Shown: positions 6,154 through 11,803 of the stretch, piece after piece
Layout of the letters: every line of letters begins with the position of its first letter
Position numbering within the stretch: the stretch's first letter is position 1
From: an uncultured Oscillochloris sp.
GTDB taxonomy: Bacteria; Chloroflexota; Chloroflexia; Chloroflexales; Chloroflexaceae
Assembly: GCA_903877945.1 (NCBI GenBank)
Contig: CAIRFY010000138.1
Location: forward strand, 1-15,179
Length of the DNA: 15,179 bases
Direction of reading: 5' to 3'
The notes under the pieces: generated by a model
The model's database searches: none
Told to the model about the DNA's origin: nothing
The model's input: only the letters and a program-made list of their open reading frames with translations
Made by a program: the position numbers and the translations under genes

Positions 6154-6158
6154 CCTAT

Positions 6159-6188
6159 TTGACACAACGCACATGCCCGTGCTATAAT
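6159..6188 (+). promoter_or_regulatory. Consensus sigma-70 promoter of tRNA-His
   Basis: Exact TTGACA (6159-6164) and exact TATAAT (6183-6188) with an 18-bp spacer. The tRNA begins 14 nt after the -10 box, so the 5' leader would be only a few nucleotides. The -35 box starts 5 bp after the direct repeat of the neighbouring MITE-like unit. Confidence 0.85.
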
Positions 6189-6201
6189 CGCGGACATTCG
6201 T

Positions 6202-6278
6202 GGTGCTTGTAGCTCAATGGTTAGAGCGCCTGACTGTGACTCAGGAGGTTGTGGGTTCGAGACCCATCAGGCACCCCA
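6202..6278 (+). tRNA. tRNA-His (anticodon GTG)
   Basis: Complete cloverleaf. The acceptor stem GTGCTTG (6203-6209) pairs with CAGGCAC (6268-6274) with one G-U pair. The D-stem is GCTC/GAGC. The anticodon stem is CCTGA/TCAGG with loop CTGTGAC, placing anticodon GTG at 6236-6238. The T-stem is GTGGG/CCCAT with loop TTCGAGA. G at 6202 is the extra G(-1) characteristic of tRNA-His and faces C73 at 6275. The 3' CCA is encoded (6276-6278). It is a single gene with its own promoter and downstream hairpin. Confidence 0.96.
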
Positions 6279-6283
6279 CTACA

Positions 6284-6317
6284 AAGAGCCAGACATCGTT
6301 AGCGATGTCTGGCTCTT
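6284..6317 (+). terminator. Strong hairpin after tRNA-His
   Basis: A perfect 15-bp stem, AAGAGCCAGACATCG (6284-6298) / CGATGTCTGGCTCTT (6303-6317), with loop TTAG, begins 5 nt after the tRNA CCA. Only CTTGTC follows, so the U-tract is weak, but the stem strength and position fit transcription termination or 3' processing. Confidence 0.7.
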
Positions 6318-6398
6318 GTCGTATGAGGCTCTGTCCTCAGTGGGGAATCATACCCGTGATCGTGGCTGAGTTTACTCTATCCTGCAGAGGATTTCCCT

Positions 6399-6893
6399 AT
6401 GCCTGACCTGCTCCAAGACACTGACCACGCCATCGATGATCTCCTGCGCGACCTCGACGCCGCCCGCGCCACGAGCTACCCGCTGGTTCTCAGTGTGTAC
6501 CGCCTGGCCGCGCCAAGCGAAGCGCCCCACACTACCCTCGATGCGCTGGCCGTCGTAGAGGGCTACAAGGGTTTGGGCGGAAACTGGGTGGAGGTGCCCA
6601 GGCGTATTGCGGCCAAGATCGTCGCCCAGTTGATCGCGAGCGATCTGGCCTATCCGACCGATGTGGTCAAGCCAGCGGCGGCTGAGGAGTTGGCCGGACG
6701 CTTCCTCGCGCTCTTTCAAGCGGGGGCGCGCTACTTCACCAATGGCGCATGCAGCGGGCCGTTTGCTGTCTACGACATCGCCGGGGAAGAGGTGCTGGGC
6801 TGGCGCTCGATCAGTGCCGCGCCCTTTGATAATGGGGTGATCGGCCTTGCCGCCGACCGCGTGGGTATGCTCTGGGCTGAAGACGCGCCCTAG
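6399..6893 (+). CDS. Hypothetical protein, 164 aa
   Basis: I do not recognise the family. The start ATG at 6399 is supported by AGAGGA at 6385-6390, 8 nt upstream, and codon use (high GC at third positions) is like the surrounding genes. The product is predicted soluble and acidic. It has an N-terminal charged helical stretch (residues 1-25, DLLQDTDHAIDDLLRDLDAA), no signal peptide, no membrane segment, and a single Cys near residue 119. The C-terminal half ('GPFAVYDIAGEEVLGWRSISAAPFDNGVIGL') reads like a small beta-rich fold. It lies between the tRNA-His terminator and a repeat-rich region, with no operon partner, so context gives no functional clue. Confidence 0.72.
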   Translation: MPDLLQDTDHAIDDLLRDLDAARATSYPLVLSVYRLAAPSEAPHTTLDALAVVEGYKGLGGNWVEVPRRIAAKIVAQLIASDLAYPTDVVKPAAAEELAGRFLALFQAGARYFTNGACSGPFAVYDIAGEEVLGWRSISAAPFDNGVIGLAADRVGMLWAEDAP

Positions 6894-6921
6894 TTTTGTT
6901 GTTAGGGATGGTTCAATCTAG

Positions 6922-7035
6922 CTTGACAGTTCAGCGATGAAACGATGACGCGGTGAGGCGTTCCGTATCGCCTCATCGCCTCATCGCCTCATCGCAAGAC
7001 TGTAAAGCTGAATGTACCCATTTTGAAACATGCCT
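6922..7035 (+). repeat. 114-bp long inverted repeat, left copy
   Basis: Pairs base for base with the reverse complement of 15066-15179. The only difference over 114 positions is 7016 versus 15085. Internally it is itself palindromic: arms 6927-6960 and 6969-7002 (27 of 34 positions pair) around loop TTCCGTAT. The right arm contains three exact tandem copies of the octamer CGCCTCAT (6969-6992). No ORF is present. The two copies bracket the MBL-CNB, yebC-ruvC and glycosidase genes. Confidence 0.9.
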
Positions 7036-7064
7036 TAATCAAGGTTTCAGGTGCCAGGTTCAGG

Positions 7065-7150
7065 TTTACAGTTCGTAGCGCGGGCTTCCAGCCTGCGGTG
7101 GTGTTCCTGACCGCCTGGAAGGCGGCGCTACGTTCACGCCAAACTGTAAA
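7065..7150. repeat. Palindromic repeat bounded by TTTACAGTT / AACTGTAAA
   Basis: The outer 9-bp inverted repeat is TTTACAGTT (7065-7073) / AACTGTAAA (7142-7150). Inside it, CGTAGCGC (7074-7081) pairs with GCGCTACG (7125-7132), and GGCTTCCAG pairs imperfectly with CTGGAAGGC. No ORF is present. The ends resemble the TTGACAGTT/ACTGTAAAG ends of the adjacent 114-bp repeat, suggesting related non-autonomous elements. Confidence 0.65.
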
Positions 7151-7168
7151 GCTGGTCTGAACCATGTC

Positions 7169-7201
7169 TTACTTTTTGGCGGCTTCGCCGCCAAAGAGTA
7201 A
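7169..7201. terminator. Hairpin downstream of the MBL-CNB gene
   Basis: Arms 7169-7183 and 7187-7201 pair over 15 positions with one G-T pair. The core is TTTGGCGGC / GCCGCCAAA around loop TTC. It begins 26 nt after the stop of the minus-strand gene ending at 7228. It lacks a following U-run in that direction, so efficiency as an intrinsic terminator is uncertain. Confidence 0.5.
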
Positions 7202-7227
7202 CAATAAAGATCTTCTGGGTGGTGGCT

Positions 7228-9420
7228 CTACTGCCGCCTCCTGCGCTGTAGCCCGGTCTCAATGGCGCGCAGGTGCAGCAGCACGTTCGGATAGAGCAGG
7301 TTAAGCCGCTGGATCGCCGGTGCCGGTATCTCCCAGATCTCCGAGGCGGCGCTCGCGTGGGCCGATGCGCTGCGCGGGAAGCCGTAGAGCGCCGAACGCC
7401 CGCCAAAAAACTGCCCCGGATTGCGCAATGTATCGATCAGTCCGCCGCTCCCGTCACTGAATGTGATCGCGCCTTGCACCAGCAGGTAACCCTCGTAGCC
7501 AGGGTCGCCGTAGCTGAACAGCGGCTCCCCGGCGGTCATCTGGCGCGGCAAAAAGTCCAGGGCCAGGTCGAGCCGACTGGCCCACGGCATGTCGCGCAGC
7601 ACGGGCAGCGTGCCGAGCCACTCGGCCCGTGCGAAGGCGGCGGCGAGGCCCAGCCGCTCGGCCACATCCTGAAACATCTCTGGGGCGAAGCTGATCAACT
7701 GCACATGGCCGCGTGCGGTCATCGTACTCGTGCGTAGGTCGCCCAGGATCGCCCCGCGCTCGCCGATGCTGCTGCCGCGCCCGACGACGCGCACCTGCGC
7801 CCCGCCCACCCAGATGTCCACCAGGCCCGAGTGGACGATGTAGGCCCGACCGTCGGAGGCGTCGCCCTCGTGCATGATCGTCTGGCCGTCCGTCCAGTCC
7901 AGCACATCGGCCTGCGTCGCCAGGCGAAGCCGCTTCGCCACCGACAGGCGAGCGAAGAGCGGACACGCCGCAATCGTTCTGACAATCTCAGCGTGGTCAT
8001 CATCGGGCAGCAGCTTGCCTAGTGCGACCACGTGGCCGCTGTCGGCGAACTCGATCTGTCCGGCGAGATCATCGCTCTCGGCCGGTAGCAGGTGCTTGCT
8101 GGTGTGAGCCAGCACCAGGCGCTGGCTCTTTGCGGTGAGGGCTTGGAGCAGCCGGGGGGTGATCGTGCTATGGATCGAGCCGCCGCCCACATCCTGCACC
8201 AGTACGCTGGCCCCCTCTGCGAACTGCACAAGCTGGTTGCGCCGGGCGGCAGAGAGTACCCCCTGTGCCTCCAGTTCACCGAACCAATCCTCGTCGTAGC
8301 GCATATCGCCCGAGTAGCAGATCCCGTTCACTCGCACGGCAATCGTCGGGATCGAGTGGATCGCGTAGATCGCCTCGAAGCGGCGGCCATCGAGATCCAC
8401 CGGTGTGCCGGGGTTCAGCGGGTAGAAGTCGAAGAGAGCCGCAGCCTCATCCTCGGGCAGTGCCAGCATCGCGCCGAGCAGGCGCAACAGGCTCGTGTAC
8501 ACAATGTCCGAGGTGAGCAGGCGCACACGATGACTGCCCATCAAGATCAGCTCGGGCAGACCGGCCACATGATCCTCGTGGAGGTGCGAGAGTACCACCT
8601 CTGAGATATGATGCGAGGCCATGCCCAGGTTTCCCAGGCGCACGAGCACATAGGCCGCTGCATCAAAGAGCGTCGCGTGGGTTTGCACGCTGGTACCAAG
8701 ATAGGCCAGGAAACAGGTCGTGATCCCCGCCGGGTCGAAGCCGTCGCTCCCGCCGATAAACTGGAGCGTCAGCTCCTGACGCTGGAGCGGGCGGGGCGGG
8801 GCGACTGTCAGCGGCATCGCCACCTGGGAGATCCGGGTATGTATCCGCGCTACCACGTCGCCGCCCTCGTAGAAGACAAACTCCTCACCTTCCAGCGCAA
8901 TCTGCGTGGCCCCCAGATCTCCGCCGCCCGTCTCCAGGCTGACAATATCAACCATGTCATCCACGCGGGGCGAGTGGCCGAGGGGCGGGTAGTAGGATAC
9001 GGCGGCGCATTCGCGGCGTACCCAGCCATACGGCCCGTAGTCCGCGTCATCCTCTGGCCCGTTAATCGTCTCCAGGAGAATCAGCCGCAGGCGGTGAGCT
9101 TGATCTTCCGTGACGGTGATCAGCCGAGCGCGGCGGTTCTTCACAAAAAAATTGGAGTAAATAAGAAACTCAACACTGGCGTAGTTAATCCCACGGCGCA
9201 CAAACCCGCTCGATCCTAGCTCCTGGCCGGTAAGCATGTCCGGCGGAAGCAGCACATTGGCCGGTGGGGTCAGGCCCGCAACCAACACGTACTTCAGCGC
9301 CTCTGGCGGGCTGTTTACCAGCACATCGCCGGCCTTCGCCTCTACCAGATAAATACTATTCGGCAGCGCATGCACGTGTACGTGCTTTGCTACAGCCATC
9401 AGCGCAGGAGAGTCACGCAT
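7228..9420 (-). CDS. Metallo-beta-lactamase-fold protein with two C-terminal cNMP-binding domains
   Basis: 730 aa. Residues 10-200 form an N-terminal region that starts like an MBL sheet (NSIYLVEAKAGDVLVNSPPE) but lacks metal motifs. Residues 217-445 are an MBL hydrolase domain with the metal motif HLHEDH (279-284), H355, SGD (D372) and LAHTSKH (H439, H443), reminiscent of class II cAMP phosphodiesterase and tRNase Z-like enzymes. Residues 482-590 and 604-712 are two CNB domains. The first keeps the phosphate-cassette Glu and Arg (GERGAILGDLRTSTM); the second has GGRSALYGFPRSAS, where Gly replaces the Glu. Likely a cyclic-nucleotide-responsive hydrolase; the substrate is unknown, and cyclic nucleotide or phosphodiester hydrolysis is a reasonable guess. 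The start at 9420 was chosen because AAAGGAC lies about 10 nt upstream; the frame runs open to 9576 without support, and ATG 9399 lacks an RBS. Confidence 0.82.
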   Translation of the reverse strand: MRDSPALMAVAKHVHVHALPNSIYLVEAKAGDVLVNSPPEALKYVLVAGLTPPANVLLPPDMLTGQELGSSGFVRRGINYASVEFLIYSNFFVKNRRARLITVTEDQAHRLRLILLETINGPEDDADYGPYGWVRRECAAVSYYPPLGHSPRVDDMVDIVSLETGGGDLGATQIALEGEEFVFYEGGDVVARIHTRISQVAMPLTVAPPRPLQRQELTLQFIGGSDGFDPAGITTCFLAYLGTSVQTHATLFDAAAYVLVRLGNLGMASHHISEVVLSHLHEDHVAGLPELILMGSHRVRLLTSDIVYTSLLRLLGAMLALPEDEAAALFDFYPLNPGTPVDLDGRRFEAIYAIHSIPTIAVRVNGICYSGDMRYDEDWFGELEAQGVLSAARRNQLVQFAEGASVLVQDVGGGSIHSTITPRLLQALTAKSQRLVLAHTSKHLLPAESDDLAGQIEFADSGHVVALGKLLPDDDHAEIVRTIAACPLFARLSVAKRLRLATQADVLDWTDGQTIMHEGDASDGRAYIVHSGLVDIWVGGAQVRVVGRGSSIGERGAILGDLRTSTMTARGHVQLISFAPEMFQDVAERLGLAAAFARAEWLGTLPVLRDMPWASRLDLALDFLPRQMTAGEPLFSYGDPGYEGYLLVQGAITFSDGSGGLIDTLRNPGQFFGGRSALYGFPRSASAHASAASEIWEIPAPAIQRLNLLYPNVLLHLRAIETGLQRRRRQ

Positions 9421-9566
9421 CGACGGGCGTCCTTTCAAGGGCCACCAGGCAAGCCAACAGAAGTGGGATACGGAGGATATAGAAAGACCTGCCCCCTCGT
9501 GAAGTACATGAGTAAACGTATGGGGCAACATCCTTCGCGTAGCGCATTGTCGCACACTCGCGGGGT

Positions 9567-9576
9567 ATGCATGCAT
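9567..9576. promoter_or_regulatory. Palindrome ATGCATGCAT upstream of yebC promoter
   Basis: A 10-bp perfect palindrome centred about 50 bp before the expected yebC transcription start, just upstream of where the -35 region would be. It may be a regulator site; it is short enough to be chance. Confidence 0.22.
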
Positions 9577-9605
9577 GGTACATCAGATCTACCCGCCCAA
9601 GGTTC

Positions 9606-9614
9606 TGCTATAAT
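9606..9614 (+). promoter_or_regulatory. Extended -10 promoter of the yebC-ruvC unit
   Basis: TGCTATAAT (9606-9614) is an exact extended -10 element, TG-n-TATAAT, 37 nt before the yebC start. The -35 position (about 9586-9591) shows no good match, as is usual for extended -10 promoters. Confidence 0.65.
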
Positions 9615-9650
9615 GGGGCACTATTCAGACCACGCAGGAGGCACACTGCT

Positions 9651-10406
9651 ATGTCCGGCCATTCGAAATGGCACAGCATCCGGCGCTCGAAGGGCGTCAC
9701 CGACCAGCGCCGTGGCCAGCTTTTTACCAAGCTCGCCCGCGATATTACCATCGCGGCCCGTGAAGGTGGCAGCGCCGACCCCGACCAGAACTTCCGGCTG
9801 CGCCTCGCCGTCGATAAGGCCCGCGCCAGCAACATGCCCAACGAGAACATCCAGCGTGCGGCTGATCGCGGGGTGGGCAAGGGCGGCGAGGCGGCTCTTG
9901 AGGAGATCTACTACGAGGGCTACGGCCCCGGCGGCGTCGCGCTGATTATCGCGACTGCCACCGATAATCGCAACCGCACCAGTTCCGATGTGCGCTCGGC
10001 GATCAATAAGGCCGGTGGCAACCCTGGCGAACCCGGCTCGGTGGGCTGGATGTTTGAAACCAAGGGTCTGATTACAATTGACCTTACCGGCACCAAGCTC
10101 GACCCCGACGAGGTGCAACTCCAGGTGATCGACGCCGGTGCCGATGATGTCGATGTCTCCGATCTGGTGCTTGAGGTCTACTGCGAATGGACGAGCCTCA
10201 ACAGTGTGCGCCAGGCCATCATTGAGCAGAAGTTGCCGATCACCGGTGCCGAGAAGACGATGCGCCCCAAAACCCTGGTGCAGCCCGATGAGAAAGACGC
10301 GCTCTCGATCCTGCGTCTGATCGAAAAACTGGAAGACCTCGACGATGTTCAGAAGGTCTACTCGAATCTGGATATCACCGACGAGGTCGCGGCAAAGTTT
10401 GAGTAA
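9651..10406 (+). CDS. yebC: YebC/PmpR family protein
   Basis: 251 aa, the normal length of the YebC/TACO1 family. These cytosolic proteins were first described as transcription regulators and are now linked to relief of ribosome stalling. The N-terminal signature MSGHSKWHSIRRSKGVTDQRRGQLFTKLARDI (1-32) is diagnostic. Other conserved blocks are NFRLRLAVDKARASNMPNENIQRA near 47-70, YEGYGPGG near 90-97, and NKAGGN.GEPGSVGWMFE near 120-138. The start is set by the signature and by GGAGG at 9637-9641, 9 nt upstream. It lies directly before ruvC, the usual arrangement in bacteria. The stop codon runs into a long heptamer hairpin. Confidence 0.96.
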   Translation: MSGHSKWHSIRRSKGVTDQRRGQLFTKLARDITIAAREGGSADPDQNFRLRLAVDKARASNMPNENIQRAADRGVGKGGEAALEEIYYEGYGPGGVALIIATATDNRNRTSSDVRSAINKAGGNPGEPGSVGWMFETKGLITIDLTGTKLDPDEVQLQVIDAGADDVDVSDLVLEVYCEWTSLNSVRQAIIEQKLPITGAEKTMRPKTLVQPDEKDALSILRLIEKLEDLDDVQKVYSNLDITDEVAAKFE

Positions 10407-10462
10407 TGCACAATGCACAATGCACAATTGGCGTGCCAATTGTGCATTGTGCATTGTGCATT
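10405..10462. repeat. Heptamer-repeat hairpin 1 (yebC-ruvC junction)
   Basis: A perfect 28-bp inverted repeat, 10405-10432 / 10435-10462, with only GT at the centre. The left arm consists of three tandem TGCACAA heptamers plus TTGGC; the right arm is its complement. The arm begins inside the yebC stop codon, and the hairpin ends 11 nt before the ruvC ATG. Confidence 0.9.
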
Positions 10463-10473
10463 GTGAATTCTGC

Positions 10474-10968
10474 ATGAAAACCATCGGCATCGACCCAGGC
10501 ACCGCACGGATGGGCTGGGGCGTGGTAGATGAACAGGGCAGCCAAATCAGCGTGGTGGAGTACGGCGTGCTGACCACGCCCGCCGGTATGCCCCAGGCCG
10601 AGCGCCTGCGCCTCCTCTACGACGGACTCAGCGAGATCCTTGGCCGACATAAGCCCGCCTACGCCGCCATCGAAGAACTCTTCTTCGGCAAGAACGTCAA
10701 CACGGCGATCACCGTCGGCCAGGCTCGCGGCGTCGCCCTCCTCGCCCTCCAGATCTCCGGCGCTGCTATCCACGAGTACAAGCCTGTCGCGGTCAAGCAG
10801 GCTCTCACCGGCTACGGCGGTGCCGACAAACGCCAGATGCAAGAGATGGTGCGGATCACCCTTGGTCTCCCCACCGTCCCTCATCCCGACGATGCTGCCG
10901 ATGCACTCGCCATCGCCATCTGCCACGCCTACACCGGGCCGACCTTACGCCGGATCGCAGGACAATAA
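10474..10968 (+). CDS. ruvC: Holliday junction resolvase RuvC
   Basis: 164-aa endonuclease that cuts four-way DNA junctions as a dimer during recombinational repair. All four catalytic acids are present: D7 (MKTIGIDPGT), E67 (AAIEELFF), D140 and D143 (HPDDAADALAIAICH). FFGKN and VKQALTGYGGADKRQM are further family blocks, and the length is normal. The start at 10474 is fixed by the D7 context; the frame is open upstream but through yebC and the hairpin. There is no Shine-Dalgarno: the 11 nt before the ATG follow directly on the palindrome, so translation may depend on coupling with yebC or on the hairpin. ruvA and ruvB, often nearby, are missing here, and a gene of unknown function follows. 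Confidence 0.95.
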   Translation: MKTIGIDPGTARMGWGVVDEQGSQISVVEYGVLTTPAGMPQAERLRLLYDGLSEILGRHKPAYAAIEELFFGKNVNTAITVGQARGVALLALQISGAAIHEYKPVAVKQALTGYGGADKRQMQEMVRITLGLPTVPHPDDAADALAIAICHAYTGPTLRRIAGQ

Positions 10969-11024
10969 TGCACAATGCACAATGCACAATTGGCCGACCA
11001 ATTGTGCATCGTGCATTGTGCATT
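10967..11024. repeat. Heptamer-repeat hairpin 2 (downstream of ruvC)
   Basis: Arms 10967-10993 and 10998-11024 pair over 27 positions with one mismatch (10981/11010) around CCGA. The left arm again carries TGCACAA repeats and starts inside the stop codon. It closely repeats hairpin 1 (left arms identical over the heptamers) and ends 11 nt before the next ATG, the same spacing as at ruvC. Confidence 0.9.
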
Positions 11025-11035
11025 GTGCATTGATT

Positions 11036-11722
11036 ATGTCATCACGCCGCCGACCGGGTGCGCCCTGCGATTTCGAGGAGGCGCGGCCCGGCCTGTTCAT
11101 CGTCCATAACCCGGCCATCGGCCCGTCCCTACGCGGCGAGGGCACCCGCGAGGGTGACCGCTTCACCCTCACGTCCTGGCGCGGCGAGGGTCTGGTTGCC
11201 CGCCTGCGCGCCCGTAGCTTTACGGTGCTCACGTTAGCCGACCAAGCCGCCGCCCTGCCCGGCCTGCCCGCCATCGCTCCGCCCGGCACATGGCTGGATC
11301 GTCCCCTGGCCGCCAACGAGCGCATCAGTTACTTCGCCGCCGATCCCTTCGGCTGGATCCCGGCCCCCGAAGCGGAGCCGGGCGTGGTCAGCCTGCGCGA
11401 AGGCTGGGTGCTACGCCGCCGCCGCTCACGCGGCTCATTTAGCTACTACCAACTGCGCGGCGGCGACTTTGTCCTGCATGGCGAGGACGAAGCCTTGCGC
11501 ATGGGTTACGCCCAGGCCACTCTCGCCGGTGCCTCACAGATCACGGCAGTGCCCGCCGATGGTGGATTTCTGCTGCCCGACCTGCCCCTGCCCGCCGCCC
11601 ACCAGCGCATCCTTGGGCGCATCGCCGAACATACAGATCAGGGCTGGTTCGTGTCGTCCCCCGGTATCCCCGCCGCGACCGCCATCCTGGCCCGCCTGGG
11701 CCTCTTGTTGAGTGCAGATTAA
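11036..11722 (+). CDS. Hypothetical protein downstream of ruvC, 228 aa
   Basis: I do not recognise a domain. The ATG at 11036 is the first start after the hairpin; the frame is also open through ruvC, but only as a shadow. There is no Shine-Dalgarno, as for ruvC. The product is soluble, Arg- and Pro-rich at the N-terminus (MSSRRRPGAP), with no signal peptide or membrane segment and one Cys (C11). It carries a basic patch, VLRRRRSRGSFSYYQLRGGDF, around residues 128-148, and a C-terminal helical part. Co-orientation with yebC and ruvC suggests co-transcription. A nucleic-acid-related role would fit the neighbours and the basic patch but is only inference. Codon and GC use match its neighbours. 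Confidence 0.72.
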   Translation: MSSRRRPGAPCDFEEARPGLFIVHNPAIGPSLRGEGTREGDRFTLTSWRGEGLVARLRARSFTVLTLADQAAALPGLPAIAPPGTWLDRPLAANERISYFAADPFGWIPAPEAEPGVVSLREGWVLRRRRSRGSFSYYQLRGGDFVLHGEDEALRMGYAQATLAGASQITAVPADGGFLLPDLPLPAAHQRILGRIAEHTDQGWFVSSPGIPAATAILARLGLLLSAD

Positions 11723-11800
11723 TCAATTGCAGAGTGCAGATTGCCAGAGCCAGACACGCCCAATCCGTAATCTGCAATCTGCAATCTACAATCTGCAATC
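11710..11800. repeat. Heptamer-repeat hairpin 3 (end of the yebC-ruvC unit)
   Basis: Two 36-nt arms, 11710-11745 and 11765-11800, complement each other at roughly 28 positions around a 19-nt loop. The unit is a different heptamer: the right arm is CTGCAAT-type repeats (three exact, one with TACAAT), while hairpins 1 and 2 use TGCACAA. The left arm again overlaps a stop codon (11720-11722). It lies 3 nt from the end of the convergent minus-strand gene, so it may serve as a shared terminator. Confidence 0.7.
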
Positions 11801-11803
11801 GAG

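Larger units (their letters stand above)
6894..7227. other. 334-bp gene-free region made of repeats
   Basis: No gene was found. In order it holds the left 114-bp repeat (6922-7035), a short unassigned stretch with the near-repeat 'GGTTTCAGGTGCCAGGTTCAGG' region around 7043-7064, the TTTACAGTT-bounded palindrome (7065-7150), and the terminator-like hairpin (7169-7201). It appears to be an accumulation site for intergenic repeats between a plus-strand gene end and a minus-strand gene end. Confidence 0.65.

Noticed and set aside
9421..9576. N-terminal extension of the MBL-CNB reading frame to 9576
   Set aside because: The added 52 residues look like translated intergenic DNA, while an AAAGGAC site supports the start at 9420.
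9621..10577. 318-codon open frame on the minus strand across yebC and into ruvC
   Set aside because: It is antisense to two well-supported genes, crosses the heptamer hairpin, and has no recognisable protein character; GC-rich codons create such shadows.
10405..11032. Heptamer repeats as a CRISPR array
   Set aside because: Units are 7 bp, directly adjacent and arranged as palindromes, with no spacers or cas genes.
10640..11035. Long upstream extension of the unknown gene after ruvC, overlapping ruvC in another frame
   Set aside because: The residues are a Ser/Pro-rich shadow of ruvC and the frame passes through the hairpin repeat; ATG 11036 is the sensible start.
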